Positions 7,651 to 16,033 are shown, counted from the first letter of the stretch. The stretch is DNA of 64,000 bases from UBA6168 sp964508135 (GCA_964508135.1 CAZDSU010000014.1:48738-112737), one strand, 5' to 3'. Notes: generated by a model not told the origin, from the sequence alone. A program made the numbers and translations.

Positions 7651-8224
7651 TTACCACAGGTTGGATGCTTTTGGTGTCCATCATTTTGTACAAAACCTTG
7701 CTACCTGGGCAAACTGCTTCCCCGTTGTGGTCAAATTGCAACCGTTCCCCATGTGCGCTCATCCAGCCGATATGCCGGGCGGGGTTTCCAACGACCAAGG
7801 CATAAGCTGGTACATGTTTGGTCACCACGGCCCCTGCGCCAATAAAGGCATATTCGCCGATATTGTTGCCACAGACGATGGTGGCATTGGCACCGATGGT
7901 AGCGCCCTTTCCAACCAAGGTTTTTAGGTATTCCCCCTTGCGGTTCACTGCGCTACGTGGGTTGTTGACGTTGGTAAAAACCATGCTCGGCCCCAGGAAA
8001 ACATCGTCGTCGCAGATGACGCCCTGATATATGGATACGTTGTTCTGCACCTTTACATTGTCTCCAAGAATGACGCCATTGGCGACAAAAACGTTTTGAC
8101 CCAAGTTGCAGTTTTTGCCAATGATAACGCCGGGCATGATATGGCTAAAGTGCCAGATGCTTGTGCCGTCGCCAATTTTTGCGCCTTCGTCAATTATGGC
8201 CGTGGAGTGAGCGGAGTAGGGCAT
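7640..8224 (-). CDS. wlbB: UDP-GlcNAc3NA N-acetyltransferase, WlbB/WbpD type
   Basis: This is a left-handed beta-helix acyltransferase of 194 aa with hexapeptide repeats throughout residues 1-150 ('IGKNCNLGQNVFVANGVILGDNVKVQNNVSIY'-type turns). It carries the WlbB signatures 'GPSMVFTNV', 'PRS...RK..Y..TLV', 'GANATIVCG' and 'GNPARHIGWMS'. WlbB/WbpD acetylates the 3-amino group of UDP-GlcNAc(3NH2)A with acetyl-CoA. The catalytic loop Asn/His region is consistent, but I did not assign it residue by residue. The last 10 or so residues run into the neighbouring repeat. Confidence 0.9.
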   Translation of the reverse strand: MPYSAHSTAIIDEGAKIGDGTSIWHFSHIMPGVIIGKNCNLGQNVFVANGVILGDNVKVQNNVSIYQGVICDDDVFLGPSMVFTNVNNPRSAVNRKGEYLKTLVGKGATIGANATIVCGNNIGEYAFIGAGAVVTKHVPAYALVVGNPARHIGWMSAHGERLQFDHNGEAVCPGSKVLYKMMDTKSIQPVVIGH

Positions 8225-8464
8225 TTAGGAAATTGGGAAATCGAAGATTCACGTCAGTAATTAGGGGTGTTAAGAAAAATTTTCTTGTTGTCCTTTTCCG
8301 GGAGGACATCCCCCTAACCCCCTTCAAAGGGGGAATTCATGTCTGCTGACTTTCAAATTTTGAGCAATTTAGCAGGGCCTTATTCCCCCTTTGAAGGGGG
8401 TTAGGGGGATGTTTTTGCAGAGATGCTGGCATCTCAAATTTTCTTAACACGCCTAAATTGGGAA
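8225..8464. repeat. Second copy of the TTAGGGGTGTTAAG-ended dispersed element
   Basis: 8261..8456 (196 bp) matches the element at 2388..2584 in inverse orientation, with the same ends and the same facing CCCCCTTTGAAGGGGG blocks. The sequence immediately to its left (8228..8260, GGGAAATCGAAGATTCACGTCAGTAATT) equals the outer arm seen twice at the first locus, but here only one arm is present. It fills the gap between the wlbB start and the AlbA_2 remnant. Confidence 0.75.
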
Positions 8465-9782
8465 TCATAAATGGAGTGTCACAATGAATTCTTCTCCGAA
8501 TTCTTCCAACCAGACTTTTTTTCCATTTTGCAAGCCTTCCTGTAAAACCATCGGAATGCCCCGGCCCAATTTGTCAATATACCTCAAATTCGTCAGGAAG
8601 CTTGCAATGACTGGGTTTCTTGGATAGGAAGCACCAACTTTGACTTTGTCAATTGTAATGGTATTGGGCAACCTGCCGGGACTATGGACTTCAAGTCTGT
8701 TGTTAAAAAGTAATATCCTTATTTGAGAACCAGCAATAGAATAATCACGATGAACACAAGCATTCGTGATGACTTCTCTTAACGTTTTGTCGGAGAAGGC
8801 AGGAGGTTGTTCTTCTCTTTTCGCTCCAACAATTTTAGAGGGCACTTTTAGATTGTTCTTAACAACTGCAAATGAGGTATCAATAACGTAGTCTAAGGTA
8901 CCAATAATTTCTTGGCGGTCAATCAATTCATCTGTGATTGCTTCACCATTGAAGTGAGCAAACATAACTCCGGTTTGGTAAAGATATTTGGATGGGTTTA
9001 AGCTGAAACAAAGCGTACCGGCTACCGTTAATTTGCCATCTTCGGTCAGTATATCTGCATTTTGCAAAAGCTTTTCCCGCTGTTCCGGTGTTTCCGTGTC
9101 GAATTGGATGTTGAAAATATTGAAATAATGCGATACTTTGGAATAGTTCAGCATACTTTCACTCGTACTTTCCACGCCCAGTTTATCGTAATGCAAGGCT
9201 CCACTGTGTTGAAAAAGTCGAAGCAATTCAGTTTGCGTGGCAACCCTGTTTGTTGAGCCAACCCTGATAAGGAATTGGAACTTATTAGAGACTGTTTTAA
9301 AACCCCTAACGAGGCAGAAAATGTCAGATTTTGAGCGGCAGACGAAGGGAGATTTTCAAGGGATAGTGGTTCTTATCGCTTGAAAATTTGCCACAGTATG
9401 ACGCCAAAAGATGGCGTTTTATGGCCGTCAAGGGGTTTTAAAACAGTCTCTTAGTCTGGTATGGCTTGTCCTTGCCCTTAGGCACCTCAATAAGAAGTAT
9501 GTTTTTTTCGTCAACCTTGACAAATGAAGTCATTATGTTGAGTGCGGGGATTATGTTGTTCCTTGCAATATTAACTGCCCAGGCCTCATCAATTTTAGCA
9601 TTCAAAATACCTGATAACTGGCCATCGTCTTCAATGCCAATCAATAAAATGCCACCCCCTGCATTTGCAAAAGCCACCATTTCCTTGGCAACTGAATCAG
9701 CGGTCACGTCTTCCCGTTTGAATTCCAGTGCAAGATTTTCACCTTGAGCAATTAATTGCTTTATTTTTTCAGGTGAAATCAA
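8465..9782 (-). pseudogene. AlbA_2/Schlafen-type ATP-binding protein split by a MITE
   Basis: The N-terminal piece (9782 to about 9451) is an AlbA_2 domain: 'LALEFKRED', then 'VAFANAGGGILLIGIEDDGQLSGI' and 'NIIPALN'. The C-terminal piece (about 9284..8465) continues with 'FLIRVGSTNRVATQTELLRLFQ' and ends with the ATPase-like half: 'REVITNACVHRDYSIAGSQIRI', 'SPGRLPNTIT' and 'KLGRGIPMV'. A 163-bp MITE at 9288..9450 with TTA duplications separates them. Deleting 166 bp joins both in frame to give 383 aa, the size of the paralogue at 11224..12386. The family's role is uncertain (a regulator or defence-linked ATP-binding protein). It is tentatively a passenger in the polysaccharide operon. Confidence 0.88.
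9288..9450. mobile_element. 163-bp MITE, copy 2
   Basis: It has the same 20-bp perfect terminal inverted repeats and the same length as the copy at 4437..4599. It is flanked by TTA direct repeats (9285..9287 and 9451..9453), the complement of the TAA target of copy 1. It inserts a stop codon just inside its end into the AlbA_2 gene. The near identity of the copies implies recent mobility. Confidence 0.88.
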
Positions 9783-10078
9783 TAGCTAAAAAATGAGGGT
9801 TCAATATGTTTTAGTATGAAAAGCAATCTTGCTCACCCAAAGTGCTTACTCAAAAGCTGCCCCTCCCCCCCCTCCTCGCCGCCTCCGGCGGCTCGTCGGG
9901 GGAGAGGGCCTTTGGGCTGCGCTGGTAATGAGTGCCCCCAAGCCCCCTGTTTTTCACGCTAAGTGGTTTGTCAAGTTAATAATGTCGGGGAGGTTAGCAC
10001 AACGTCGGGGAGGTTCAAAACCTCCCCGACGTTAATCCACGTACTTTTTTTAACCGTCAGCATTAATCTGACAAACCA
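9783..10078. repeat. Third GC-rich core and a nested CAA-loop hairpin
   Basis: 9867..9905 repeats the GC-rich core of 3888..3963, here without clear perfect arms. 10001..10033 is a perfect 15-bp hairpin (AACGTCGGGGAGGTT, loop CAA), preceded by an extra half-copy at 9983..9995. Both lie within outer arms 9962..9980 / 10062..10080, which are complementary over 19 bp with two mismatches. The outer right arm touches the stop of the WlbC-type gene. Confidence 0.7.
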
Positions 10079-11227
10079 CTAAGACTTCGAGAGGCAAAAT
10101 GTGGTGACTGACTCAGTAATATAGCCAAGCAAGCTTTCGTCCATTTCAGTATGAATGGGCAACGAAATCACCGAGTCGCAAAGCATTTCGGTTGCTGGCA
10201 ACACCGCACTTGGATGCCAATATTCCTTGAAAGCTTCTTGCTTGTACAATGGTACCGGGTAGTAAATCATGGTCGGAATCCCTTTTTCCGCAAGGTACTC
10301 AATCATGCCAGCCCGTATGTTTGCAGGCACTTTCAGGGTATATTGATGAAAAACATGCGTCGAGTTGGCTTCCCTCGCCGGGGTGATGACATTCGGCAAA
10401 TGTTCGAAAGCCTTGTCATAATAAGCGGCTACTTGTTGCCGGGCTGCGCAATATTCATCCAAATAATTGAGCTTCACGTTCAAGATGGCGGCCTGCAAGG
10501 AGTCCAACCTTGAATTGACCCCCAATACCTCGTGGTAATATTTCTTTCGCTGGCCGTGGTTGGCAATTATTCTGATTTTCTGGGCCAGCTCATCGTCGTT
10601 GGTAGTTAGTGCCCCACCATCACCGTAACAGCCCAGGTTTTTGGAGGGGAAAAACGAGGTAGTCCCAATATGGCCAATGGTGCCTGCCTTTTTCACGCTT
10701 CCGTCAATCATCGTATAATCTGCGCCGATGGCCTGTGCGTTATCTTCAATCACATAAAGGCCATGCTTGGCTGCTAGCGCCATGATGGGTTCCATGTCGG
10801 CACATTGGCCGAATAAATGTACCGGAACAATGGCTTTCGTTTTTGGAGTAATGGCTTTTTCAATGATGTCAGCAGTAATATTAAAGGTCTCTGGGTCAAC
10901 GTCCACCATAATGGGCTTGAGCCGCAGCAGCCCAATGACTTCAGCCGTGGCCACATACGTAAATGTTGGAACTATGACTTCATCGCCAGGCATTAAACCC
11001 AATGCCATCAGCGCTATCTGGAGGGCATCCGTGCCATTGGCGCAAGGAATGACGTGCTTAACACCAAGGTATGCCTCCAGTCCCAATTGAAATGCCTTGA
11101 CTTGTGGCCCATTGATAAATTGTGTTGAGCCAATGCAATCCAGCACCGCAGCATCAATTTCATCTTTGATATTTAAGTATTGACCTTTCAGGTCAACCAT
11201 TTGGATGGTTGCGGTCGTTGTGCTCAT
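10079..11227 (-). CDS. wlbC: UDP-3-keto-GlcNAcA aminotransferase, WlbC/WbpE type
   Basis: This is a DegT/DnrJ/EryC1/StrS PLP aminotransferase of 382 aa. 'ANGTDALQIALMALG' is at 63-77, 'TFTYVATAE' is at 88-96, Asp162 and Gln165 lie in 'VIEDNAQAIGA', and the PLP lysine Lys196 is in 'SFFPSKNLGCYGDGGA'. 'HGQ...Y.H...GVNSRLDSLQAAIL' matches WbpE closely. It should transfer an amino group from glutamate to the C3 ketone made by WlbA. Its ATG overlaps the stop of the preceding AlbA_2-type gene (ATGA, 11227..11224), so the two are translationally coupled. Confidence 0.9.
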   Translation of the reverse strand: MSTTTATIQMVDLKGQYLNIKDEIDAAVLDCIGSTQFINGPQVKAFQLGLEAYLGVKHVIPCANGTDALQIALMALGLMPGDEVIVPTFTYVATAEVIGLLRLKPIMVDVDPETFNITADIIEKAITPKTKAIVPVHLFGQCADMEPIMALAAKHGLYVIEDNAQAIGADYTMIDGSVKKAGTIGHIGTTSFFPSKNLGCYGDGGALTTNDDELAQKIRIIANHGQRKKYYHEVLGVNSRLDSLQAAILNVKLNYLDEYCAARQQVAAYYDKAFEHLPNVITPAREANSTHVFHQYTLKVPANIRAGMIEYLAEKGIPTMIYYPVPLYKQEAFKEYWHPSAVLPATEMLCDSVISLPIHTEMDESLLGYITESVTTFCLSKS

Positions 11228-12386
11228 TCTATGGTAACGGGATTGGATTTAAAAAGCGTGACTTTAAAGGAATATGGGTCTGCTTCAAATTCAGGTTCCC
11301 TGAAATTGTTTTCCCGGTAATACTTCATGATTTTGTTGAGTCCCCTCCTGTGCGCTCTGTAATGTCAAAATCCCTTAACAACTGTGCATGGATTGGATTT
11401 CGATAATAGGAAACGCCGCTCAAGGCGTTGGATAAATTCATGGTATTGGGCAATCTTCCGGGAGAAAAGACTTCCATCCGGTCACTGAACATATACACTC
11501 GAATCTGTTGCCCGTAGATAGTCCAATCCCTGTGTTGGCAAGCGTTGGCAATCAATTCACGAACCACAAATGCTTCATAATCCGCCACTTCTTTGCGTTG
11601 GATACTGTCCTTTGGGAAGTAATATTGAACCCTGGAATTGAACTTGACAAAGTTGATTGCTGCCTGGATGTTGAAGGGGATGTCCTCTGTGACAGTTTTA
11701 CGGTCCAAAATGTCAGAAGTTTTGTCTTCTCCTCCAAAAAGGGCTAAATCAATACCGGCCTGTGGTAAATAATGGGGAATATTTTTTCCGAAAAAAATCA
11801 AACCAACGATGGTCAAGCGGTATTCTTCATCTAATATTTTTAGGTTTTGGAGCAGGGTCGGCAGTTCCTCTTCGTTGTACTCAATTTTTCGGTACTCTTG
11901 CAAGTAAACGTTCAGTTTGATACGGTCAATGTCATTGATGGAAGTACCAAATACTGTTTTCACTTCAAAATGAAACTGTTCGCCTTCCTGGAACAAACGG
12001 ACCAATTCCTCATTGGTAGGCTCCACGGACAATGAGCCTGCCCTAATATAGAATTTGTCCTGTGTTCGGTATGGTTTTGCTGTTCCTTTGGGAATGCCAA
12101 CTTGGAGTATTTTTTTGCCCTCAACGATATGCAATTGAATGTTGGGAATTACCGGCGGGCTGATATTATTGCGGCAGATTTGTACAATTTTCTCTTCCAA
12201 TCTAGGGTGGGTAATGCCCGATACCATCCCATTGTCTTCAACACCAACCCATATATCACCGCCTTCGAAATTGGAAAAGGCGACTATTACTTTTGCCAAA
12301 CTGTCGGTATGAACGTCTTCTCTTTTAAGCTCTACTACCGAACTTTCTCCCAAAGCAAATATTTGTTTCAAGTTCTCCGAAGACAT
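11224..12386 (-). pseudogene. AlbA_2/Schlafen-type ATP-binding protein with C-terminal frameshift
   Basis: This is a paralogue of the MITE-split gene at 8465..9782. The AlbA_2 domain covers residues 1-120 ('VVELKRED', 'VAFSNFEGGDIWVGVEDNG', 'NNISPPVIPN', 'KFYIRAGS'). The C-terminal half has 'VRELIANACQHRDWTIYGQQIRV' and 'SPGRLPNTMN'. The open frame stops at 11325 after 'DITERTGGDSTKS'. One base inserted in the G-rich run near 11340..11349 would instead read 'RTGGGLNKIMKYYREN...' and end at TGA 11226..11224, giving about 387 aa overlapping the wlbC start. That ending looks ancestral; the shift may be a mutation or a sequencing error. It starts 4 bp after the cysN stop. Confidence 0.8.
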
Positions 12387-12390
12387 GACT

Positions 12391-13653
12391 TCAAATTACC
12401 ATCCCCGCCGCCACGGTCTCGTTCGTGGCTTCGTCAACGAGGATAACGCTCCCGGTTATGCGGTTCTTGCTGTATGAATCCACGAACAATGGCTTGGTGG
12501 TTCGTACAGAAATCCGGGCTATATCGTTCATCTTCACCGTTTTATCCGTTTGGTTTCGGTGCAGAGTGTTCACATCCATTTTGTACTGAATATCTTGCAC
12601 GATGCAGCGGGCTGTTTTCGTGGTTTGCCGTATCTCATATTTTCCTAGGAGTTGGAGCGGTTTTTCGTTGAACCAACAGATTCGGATGTCAATATCCTGC
12701 GTCATTTCAGGGTGATTGTTTTCCCGTACAATCATGTCACCGCGGCTGATGTCAATGTCATCTGCCAAAAGCACCGTGACCGACATGGGGGGGAATGCTT
12801 CCTCTATTTCCCCGTCAGCAGTATCAATTTTCTCAATGGTTGAGGTAAAACCAGATGGCAAAACCATGACCTTGTCTCCTTTTTTTAAGATGCCACCTGC
12901 CACCCTACCCGCATATCCTCGGTAATCATGGTATTCGTCGTTGTAAGGTCGGATGACAAACTGGACTGGAAACCTGGTATCAATTAAATTGTGGTCGCTA
13001 CCGATATGTACATTTTCCAAATAATAGAGTAGGGTAGTGCCACCATACCAATCCATTTTATTGGAACGGTCAACGATATTGTCGCCTTTTAGCGCCGAAA
13101 TGGGTATGAAAGTGACATCATGTATATCGAGCTTCGCACCGAAATCTTCAAATTCCGCTTTTATGTTATCAAACGCTTCCTGCTTATAATCAACCAGGTC
13201 CATTTTATTGATACAAATGACCAAATGGGGTATTTGCAAGAGCGAGGAAATGATGGCGTGGCGGCGGGTTTGTTCCAAAATACCTTGACGGGCATCCACC
13301 AATATCAATGCAACATTGGCGGTGGAGGAGCCAGTTACCATATTCCTGGTGTATTGGATATGGCCTGGCGTATCCGCTATGATGAACTTTCTTTTTGGGG
13401 TCGAAAAATAGCGATAGGCAACGTCAATGGTGATGCCTTGTTCACGCTCTGCCTTGAGGCCGTCGGTCAACAAAGCCAAATTGACTTCTTCCTCGCCCCG
13501 TTTCTCTGACGCCGATTTGATGGCATCGTATTGATCCTCGAAGATGGACTTGCTATCGTACAATAATCGGCCAATCAACGTACTTTTCCCGTCGTCAACG
13601 GAGCCAGCAGTGGAAAAGCGCAACAGTTCTGATGCTTGGAGGTTCTTCTTCAA
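12391..13653 (-). CDS. cysN: Sulfate adenylyltransferase subunit 1 (GTPase subunit)
   Basis: This is a translation-factor-type GTPase of the CysN/NodQ family. G1 is GSVDDGKS, just inside the N-terminus. G3 is DTPGH, G4 is NKMD, and 'GGTTLLYYLE', 'RFPVQFVIRP' and a beta-barrel domain follow. It couples GTP hydrolysis to APS synthesis by CysD. Start choice: TTG at 13653 gives a natural N-terminus (KKNLQASELLRFSTAG) 4 bp after the HEPN gene's stop. ATGs at 13686 and 13704 lie inside that gene and add an unconserved segment. Unusually, cysN is separated from cysD by a toxin-antitoxin pair and a GxxExxY gene. Confidence 0.9.
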   Translation of the reverse strand: MKKNLQASELLRFSTAGSVDDGKSTLIGRLLYDSKSIFEDQYDAIKSASEKRGEEEVNLALLTDGLKAEREQGITIDVAYRYFSTPKRKFIIADTPGHIQYTRNMVTGSSTANVALILVDARQGILEQTRRHAIISSLLQIPHLVICINKMDLVDYKQEAFDNIKAEFEDFGAKLDIHDVTFIPISALKGDNIVDRSNKMDWYGGTTLLYYLENVHIGSDHNLIDTRFPVQFVIRPYNDEYHDYRGYAGRVAGGILKKGDKVMVLPSGFTSTIEKIDTADGEIEEAFPPMSVTVLLADDIDISRGDMIVRENNHPEMTQDIDIRICWFNEKPLQLLGKYEIRQTTKTARCIVQDIQYKMDVNTLHRNQTDKTVKMNDIARISVRTTKPLFVDSYSKNRITGSVILVDEATNETVAAGMVI

Positions 13654-13657
13654 AGTG

Positions 13658-14119
13658 TTAAATCCGAGGAAACATTGAAGCAACATATTGCTTGGAAAGC
13701 TCAATGCTCCTGTTCAATTCGTGTTGTTGCGCCAAAATTTTCTCGTAAAGTTCCATCAAGTTGGCTTGCCTGTATTCATGTGAAATAGCATTGCGCAAAG
13801 CCCTGATTTCAATCATGTCACTTGCAGAACTTATCGCATTGATTTTTTCACAAAAATTCATTCTGTCAATAAATGTTTGGTAGTCTTCTTGCAGCAAGCG
13901 TAAAAGTGTAATGACGATTTTTTGAGTAAAAATATCAGAAGTTCGGGCAAACCGGGAGGCGAAAGCATCCAAGGTTTCCATTTCTTCCTCCGACAAATTC
14001 CCATGCAAGTTCAATTGCTTGCATTTCTGGAACGAAAACTCAAGGTGCTGGAGGGACAAGTCGAGCAACTGATAGTTTTCCTTGAGGAATTCAAACAATT
14101 TTTGCTGGCTTTCGGTCAT
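13658..14119 (-). CDS. HEPN-domain toxin of a HEPN-MNT pair
   Basis: This is an all-helical 153-aa protein with the HEPN RNase signature R-x4-H-x-Y at Arg109, His114 and Tyr116 ('RNAISHEY'). In characterised HEPN-MNT systems (for example SO_3166/SO_3165) this motif is the RNase site, and its Tyr is AMPylated by the nucleotidyltransferase partner. The partner here is the MNT protein 17 bp upstream (14136..14423). The gene lies between cysD and cysN in the same orientation. Its length fits the family. The motif and neighbour are clear; activity is inferred. Confidence 0.82.
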   Translation of the reverse strand: MTESQQKLFEFLKENYQLLDLSLQHLEFSFQKCKQLNLHGNLSEEEMETLDAFASRFARTSDIFTQKIVITLLRLLQEDYQTFIDRMNFCEKINAISSASDMIEIRALRNAISHEYRQANLMELYEKILAQQHELNRSIELSKQYVASMFPRI

Positions 14120-14135
14120 TGATTTTTGCGCAGGA

Positions 14136-14423
14136 TTACAATTCGACTGCGTTTTTCAAGACAAGGTCTTTGAACGTTGCCTTCTCATTGGACATAAAGC
14201 TGACAATGTCCAACTTTTGCTCACCAAAGCGTTTCCAAAAGGCGACCTGGATTTTAATGGTTTCGGTTAAACTCAGTTTCCTTTCGCCCAAAACAAGTAT
14301 GTCAATATCGCCACCTTTCTTGGCGTCGTCCGTCCTGGAGCCAAAAAGTAGGACTTTAGCATCCGTTTGGACAGCTTGAATTGTTTTTTTCAAAAATACT
14401 GCCTTTTCTTTTTCAAGTCGCAT
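14136..14423 (-). CDS. MNT-type minimal nucleotidyltransferase antitoxin
   Basis: This is a 95-aa nucleotidyltransferase with Gly28-Ser29 and Asp39-x-Asp41 ('GSRTDDAKKGGDIDILV'), the GS-x9-DxD active site of the MNT family. In known pairs the MNT enzyme neutralises the adjacent HEPN toxin by adding AMP to its R-x4-H-x-Y tyrosine. Both required motifs are present in this pair. The order antitoxin then toxin on the minus strand, with a 16-bp gap, suggests one transcript. Confidence 0.85.
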   Translation of the reverse strand: MRLEKEKAVFLKKTIQAVQTDAKVLLFGSRTDDAKKGGDIDILVLGERKLSLTETIKIQVAFWKRFGEQKLDIVSFMSNEKATFKDLVLKNAVEL

Positions 14424-14466
14424 ATTAATTGATTCGACACAGATTTACACAAATTACACAAATTAA

Positions 14467-14850
14467 CTAATTTATGACCCGTCTGTGTTGGAAGGATTGT
14501 GATACAAAATTGAGTATTAACCCTAAAGGAGATTTAGCGATTGAGATATAATTTAAGGCCTGTTTGATATGGTCTTTGTTGATTTCACTGAATGCTTTGA
14601 CTTCCAATATTATATCATTAAAAGCTACAAAATCTGCATAAAAATTGTGGGGCAGAATAATATCTTTATATTGTACGTCAAACCTTTTTTCCCGCTCGAA
14701 TGGAATGTTGTTTTGCTTGAATTCGTACTCCATGGCGTCTTTGTAAACGATTTCAAGTAAGCCAAGACTCAGGATTCTATGAATCTCCATGCAAATTCCT
14801 ACAATTTGATAGCATTCCTCTTTAAAAATTATGCTACCCGAATCTTCCAT
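14467..14850 (-). CDS. GxxExxY protein (PD-(D/E)xK nuclease-like fold)
   Basis: This is a 127-aa protein carrying the defining GLLEIVY motif at 30-36 and a nuclease-like D...ExK pattern (Asp73, Glu83, Lys85 in 'YADFVAFNDIILEVKA'). The family is widespread in Bacteroidota and its function is unestablished. Start: ATG 14850 (MEDSGSII). An upstream ATG at 15027 would add about 59 residues translated from palindromic repeat DNA and is rejected. The final residues after 'LILNF' diverge from the usual family ending and enter a repeat. It is a passenger between cysD and the MNT gene. Confidence 0.78.
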   Translation of the reverse strand: MEDSGSIIFKEECYQIVGICMEIHRILSLGLLEIVYKDAMEYEFKQNNIPFEREKRFDVQYKDIILPHNFYADFVAFNDIILEVKAFSEINKDHIKQALNYISIAKSPLGLILNFVSQSFQHRRVIN

Positions 14851-14859
14851 CTCAAAATA

Positions 14860-15128
14860 AAATTTGTGTAATTTGTGAAAATTTGTGTTTTGAAACCATA
14901 CACAATTTCTTTTTGGAAAAAAGTGGCCTTTGACAGGGGCAGCGCCCCAAGAATATTTGTAGCACAATGAACCAGAAAAGCTGGAGGTGCAGCGCACCGA
15001 AATCTTCCGGTGCGCTGCACCTCTCAAGCACTTGTACTACTTATTGGCTACAATTATTCCGGTGCGCTGCACCTGTTATTTCTTGATTGCTTCCAATCAT
15101 GAAAATGTGTATGGTTTCAAGAATTTGT
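14860..15128. repeat. Nested palindrome with GGTGCAGCGCACC core repeats
   Basis: Perfect 15-bp arms TTGAAACCATACACA (14890..14904) and its complement (15106..15120) sit just inside 'TTTGTGAAAATTTGTGTT' and 'GAATTTGTGTC' outer blocks. Inside is GGGGCAGCGCCCC (about 14936), then three copies of the GGTGCAGCGCACCGGAA motif in alternating orientation (about 14983, 15008 and 15057). The architecture is the same as 3731..4160 and 7428..7650 but the core is different. Confidence 0.7.
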
Positions 15129-15130
15129 GT

Positions 15131-16033
15131 CTAAAAATATCCATCCTTTTTCCGGTCTTCCATGGCGGTATCCGAGCGTTTATCATCTGTCCTTCCTCCC
15201 CGTTCTGTCTTTCGGCTGGTGGCCACTTCCTCAATGATTTCTTCGATGGTTGATGCCTCCGATTCCCAAACACCGGTGCAGGATACGTCTCCGATAGTCC
15301 TGCATCGCACAGTCATCTCCAAAGGAATTTCATGTGGCTTTTTCGGAATGAAATCGGAGTCGGCCAACAAGATGCCATCTCGCTCAAACACCTTTCTTTT
15401 GTGGGCAAAATACAGGCTGGGCAACGGTACTTTTTCCGCTGCTAGGTATTCCCAAACGTCCAGCTCTGTCCAGTTGCTGATGGGAAAGACCCGGAAGTGC
15501 TCCCCCAAGTGCTTGCGGGCATTAAACAAGTTCCAAAGTTCTGGCCGCTGGTTTTTGGGGTCCCACTGGCCAAATTCATCCCGATGACTGAAAAAGCGCT
15601 CTTTGGCACGGGCTTTTTCTTCGTCTCGCCTGGCCCCACCGATGGCTGCGTCGAACTTTCCGTTTTCCAGCGATTCGAGCAAAACGACCGTTTGTAGAAA
15701 ATTCCGGCTTGCGTTGAAGCCCTTTTCCTCGGTCACCTTTCCCTGGTCAATGGCATCCTGAACAGAACCAACCAGCAAACGGCAGCCCAGCTCTTTTACC
15801 CAAAAATCTCGGTATTCAATCGTTTCGGGGAAATTGTGGCCCGTATCAATATGTAAAAGCGCAAATGGGATTTTTGCAGGGAAAAACGCTTTTTTTGCCA
15901 AATAGGATACAATGATGGAATCCTTGCCGCCCGAAAACATCAACACTGGATTGCTAAATTGAGCGGCCACTTCCCGCAGGATGAAAATGGACTCCGCTTC
16001 CAGTTCTTTGAGGTGATGTAGGCGGTAGTTCAT
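15131..16033 (-). CDS. cysD: Sulfate adenylyltransferase subunit 2
   Basis: This is a PP-loop ATP sulfurylase subunit of 300 aa. The ATP motif SGGKDS is at 34-39, 'HIDTGHNFPETIEYRD' follows, and 'GGARRDEEKARAKER.FS.RD..GQWDPK.QRPELWNL' is diagnostic of CysD. It makes APS with CysN. Its ATG overlaps the cysC stop (ATGA, 16033..16030), so both are coupled. The C-terminal 25 or so residues are highly charged (K/R/D/E), but the length is normal for the family. Confidence 0.95.
   Translation of the reverse strand: MNYRLHHLKELEAESIFILREVAAQFSNPVLMFSGGKDSIIVSYLAKKAFFPAKIPFALLHIDTGHNFPETIEYRDFWVKELGCRLLVGSVQDAIDQGKVTEEKGFNASRNFLQTVVLLESLENGKFDAAIGGARRDEEKARAKERFFSHRDEFGQWDPKNQRPELWNLFNARKHLGEHFRVFPISNWTELDVWEYLAAEKVPLPSLYFAHKRKVFERDGILLADSDFIPKKPHEIPLEMTVRCRTIGDVSCTGVWESEASTIEEIIEEVATSRKTERGGRTDDKRSDTAMEDRKKDGYF

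Noticed and set aside
14850..15027. N-terminal extension of the GxxExxY protein
   Set aside because: It is encoded by palindromic repeat DNA; the family start is Met at 14850.
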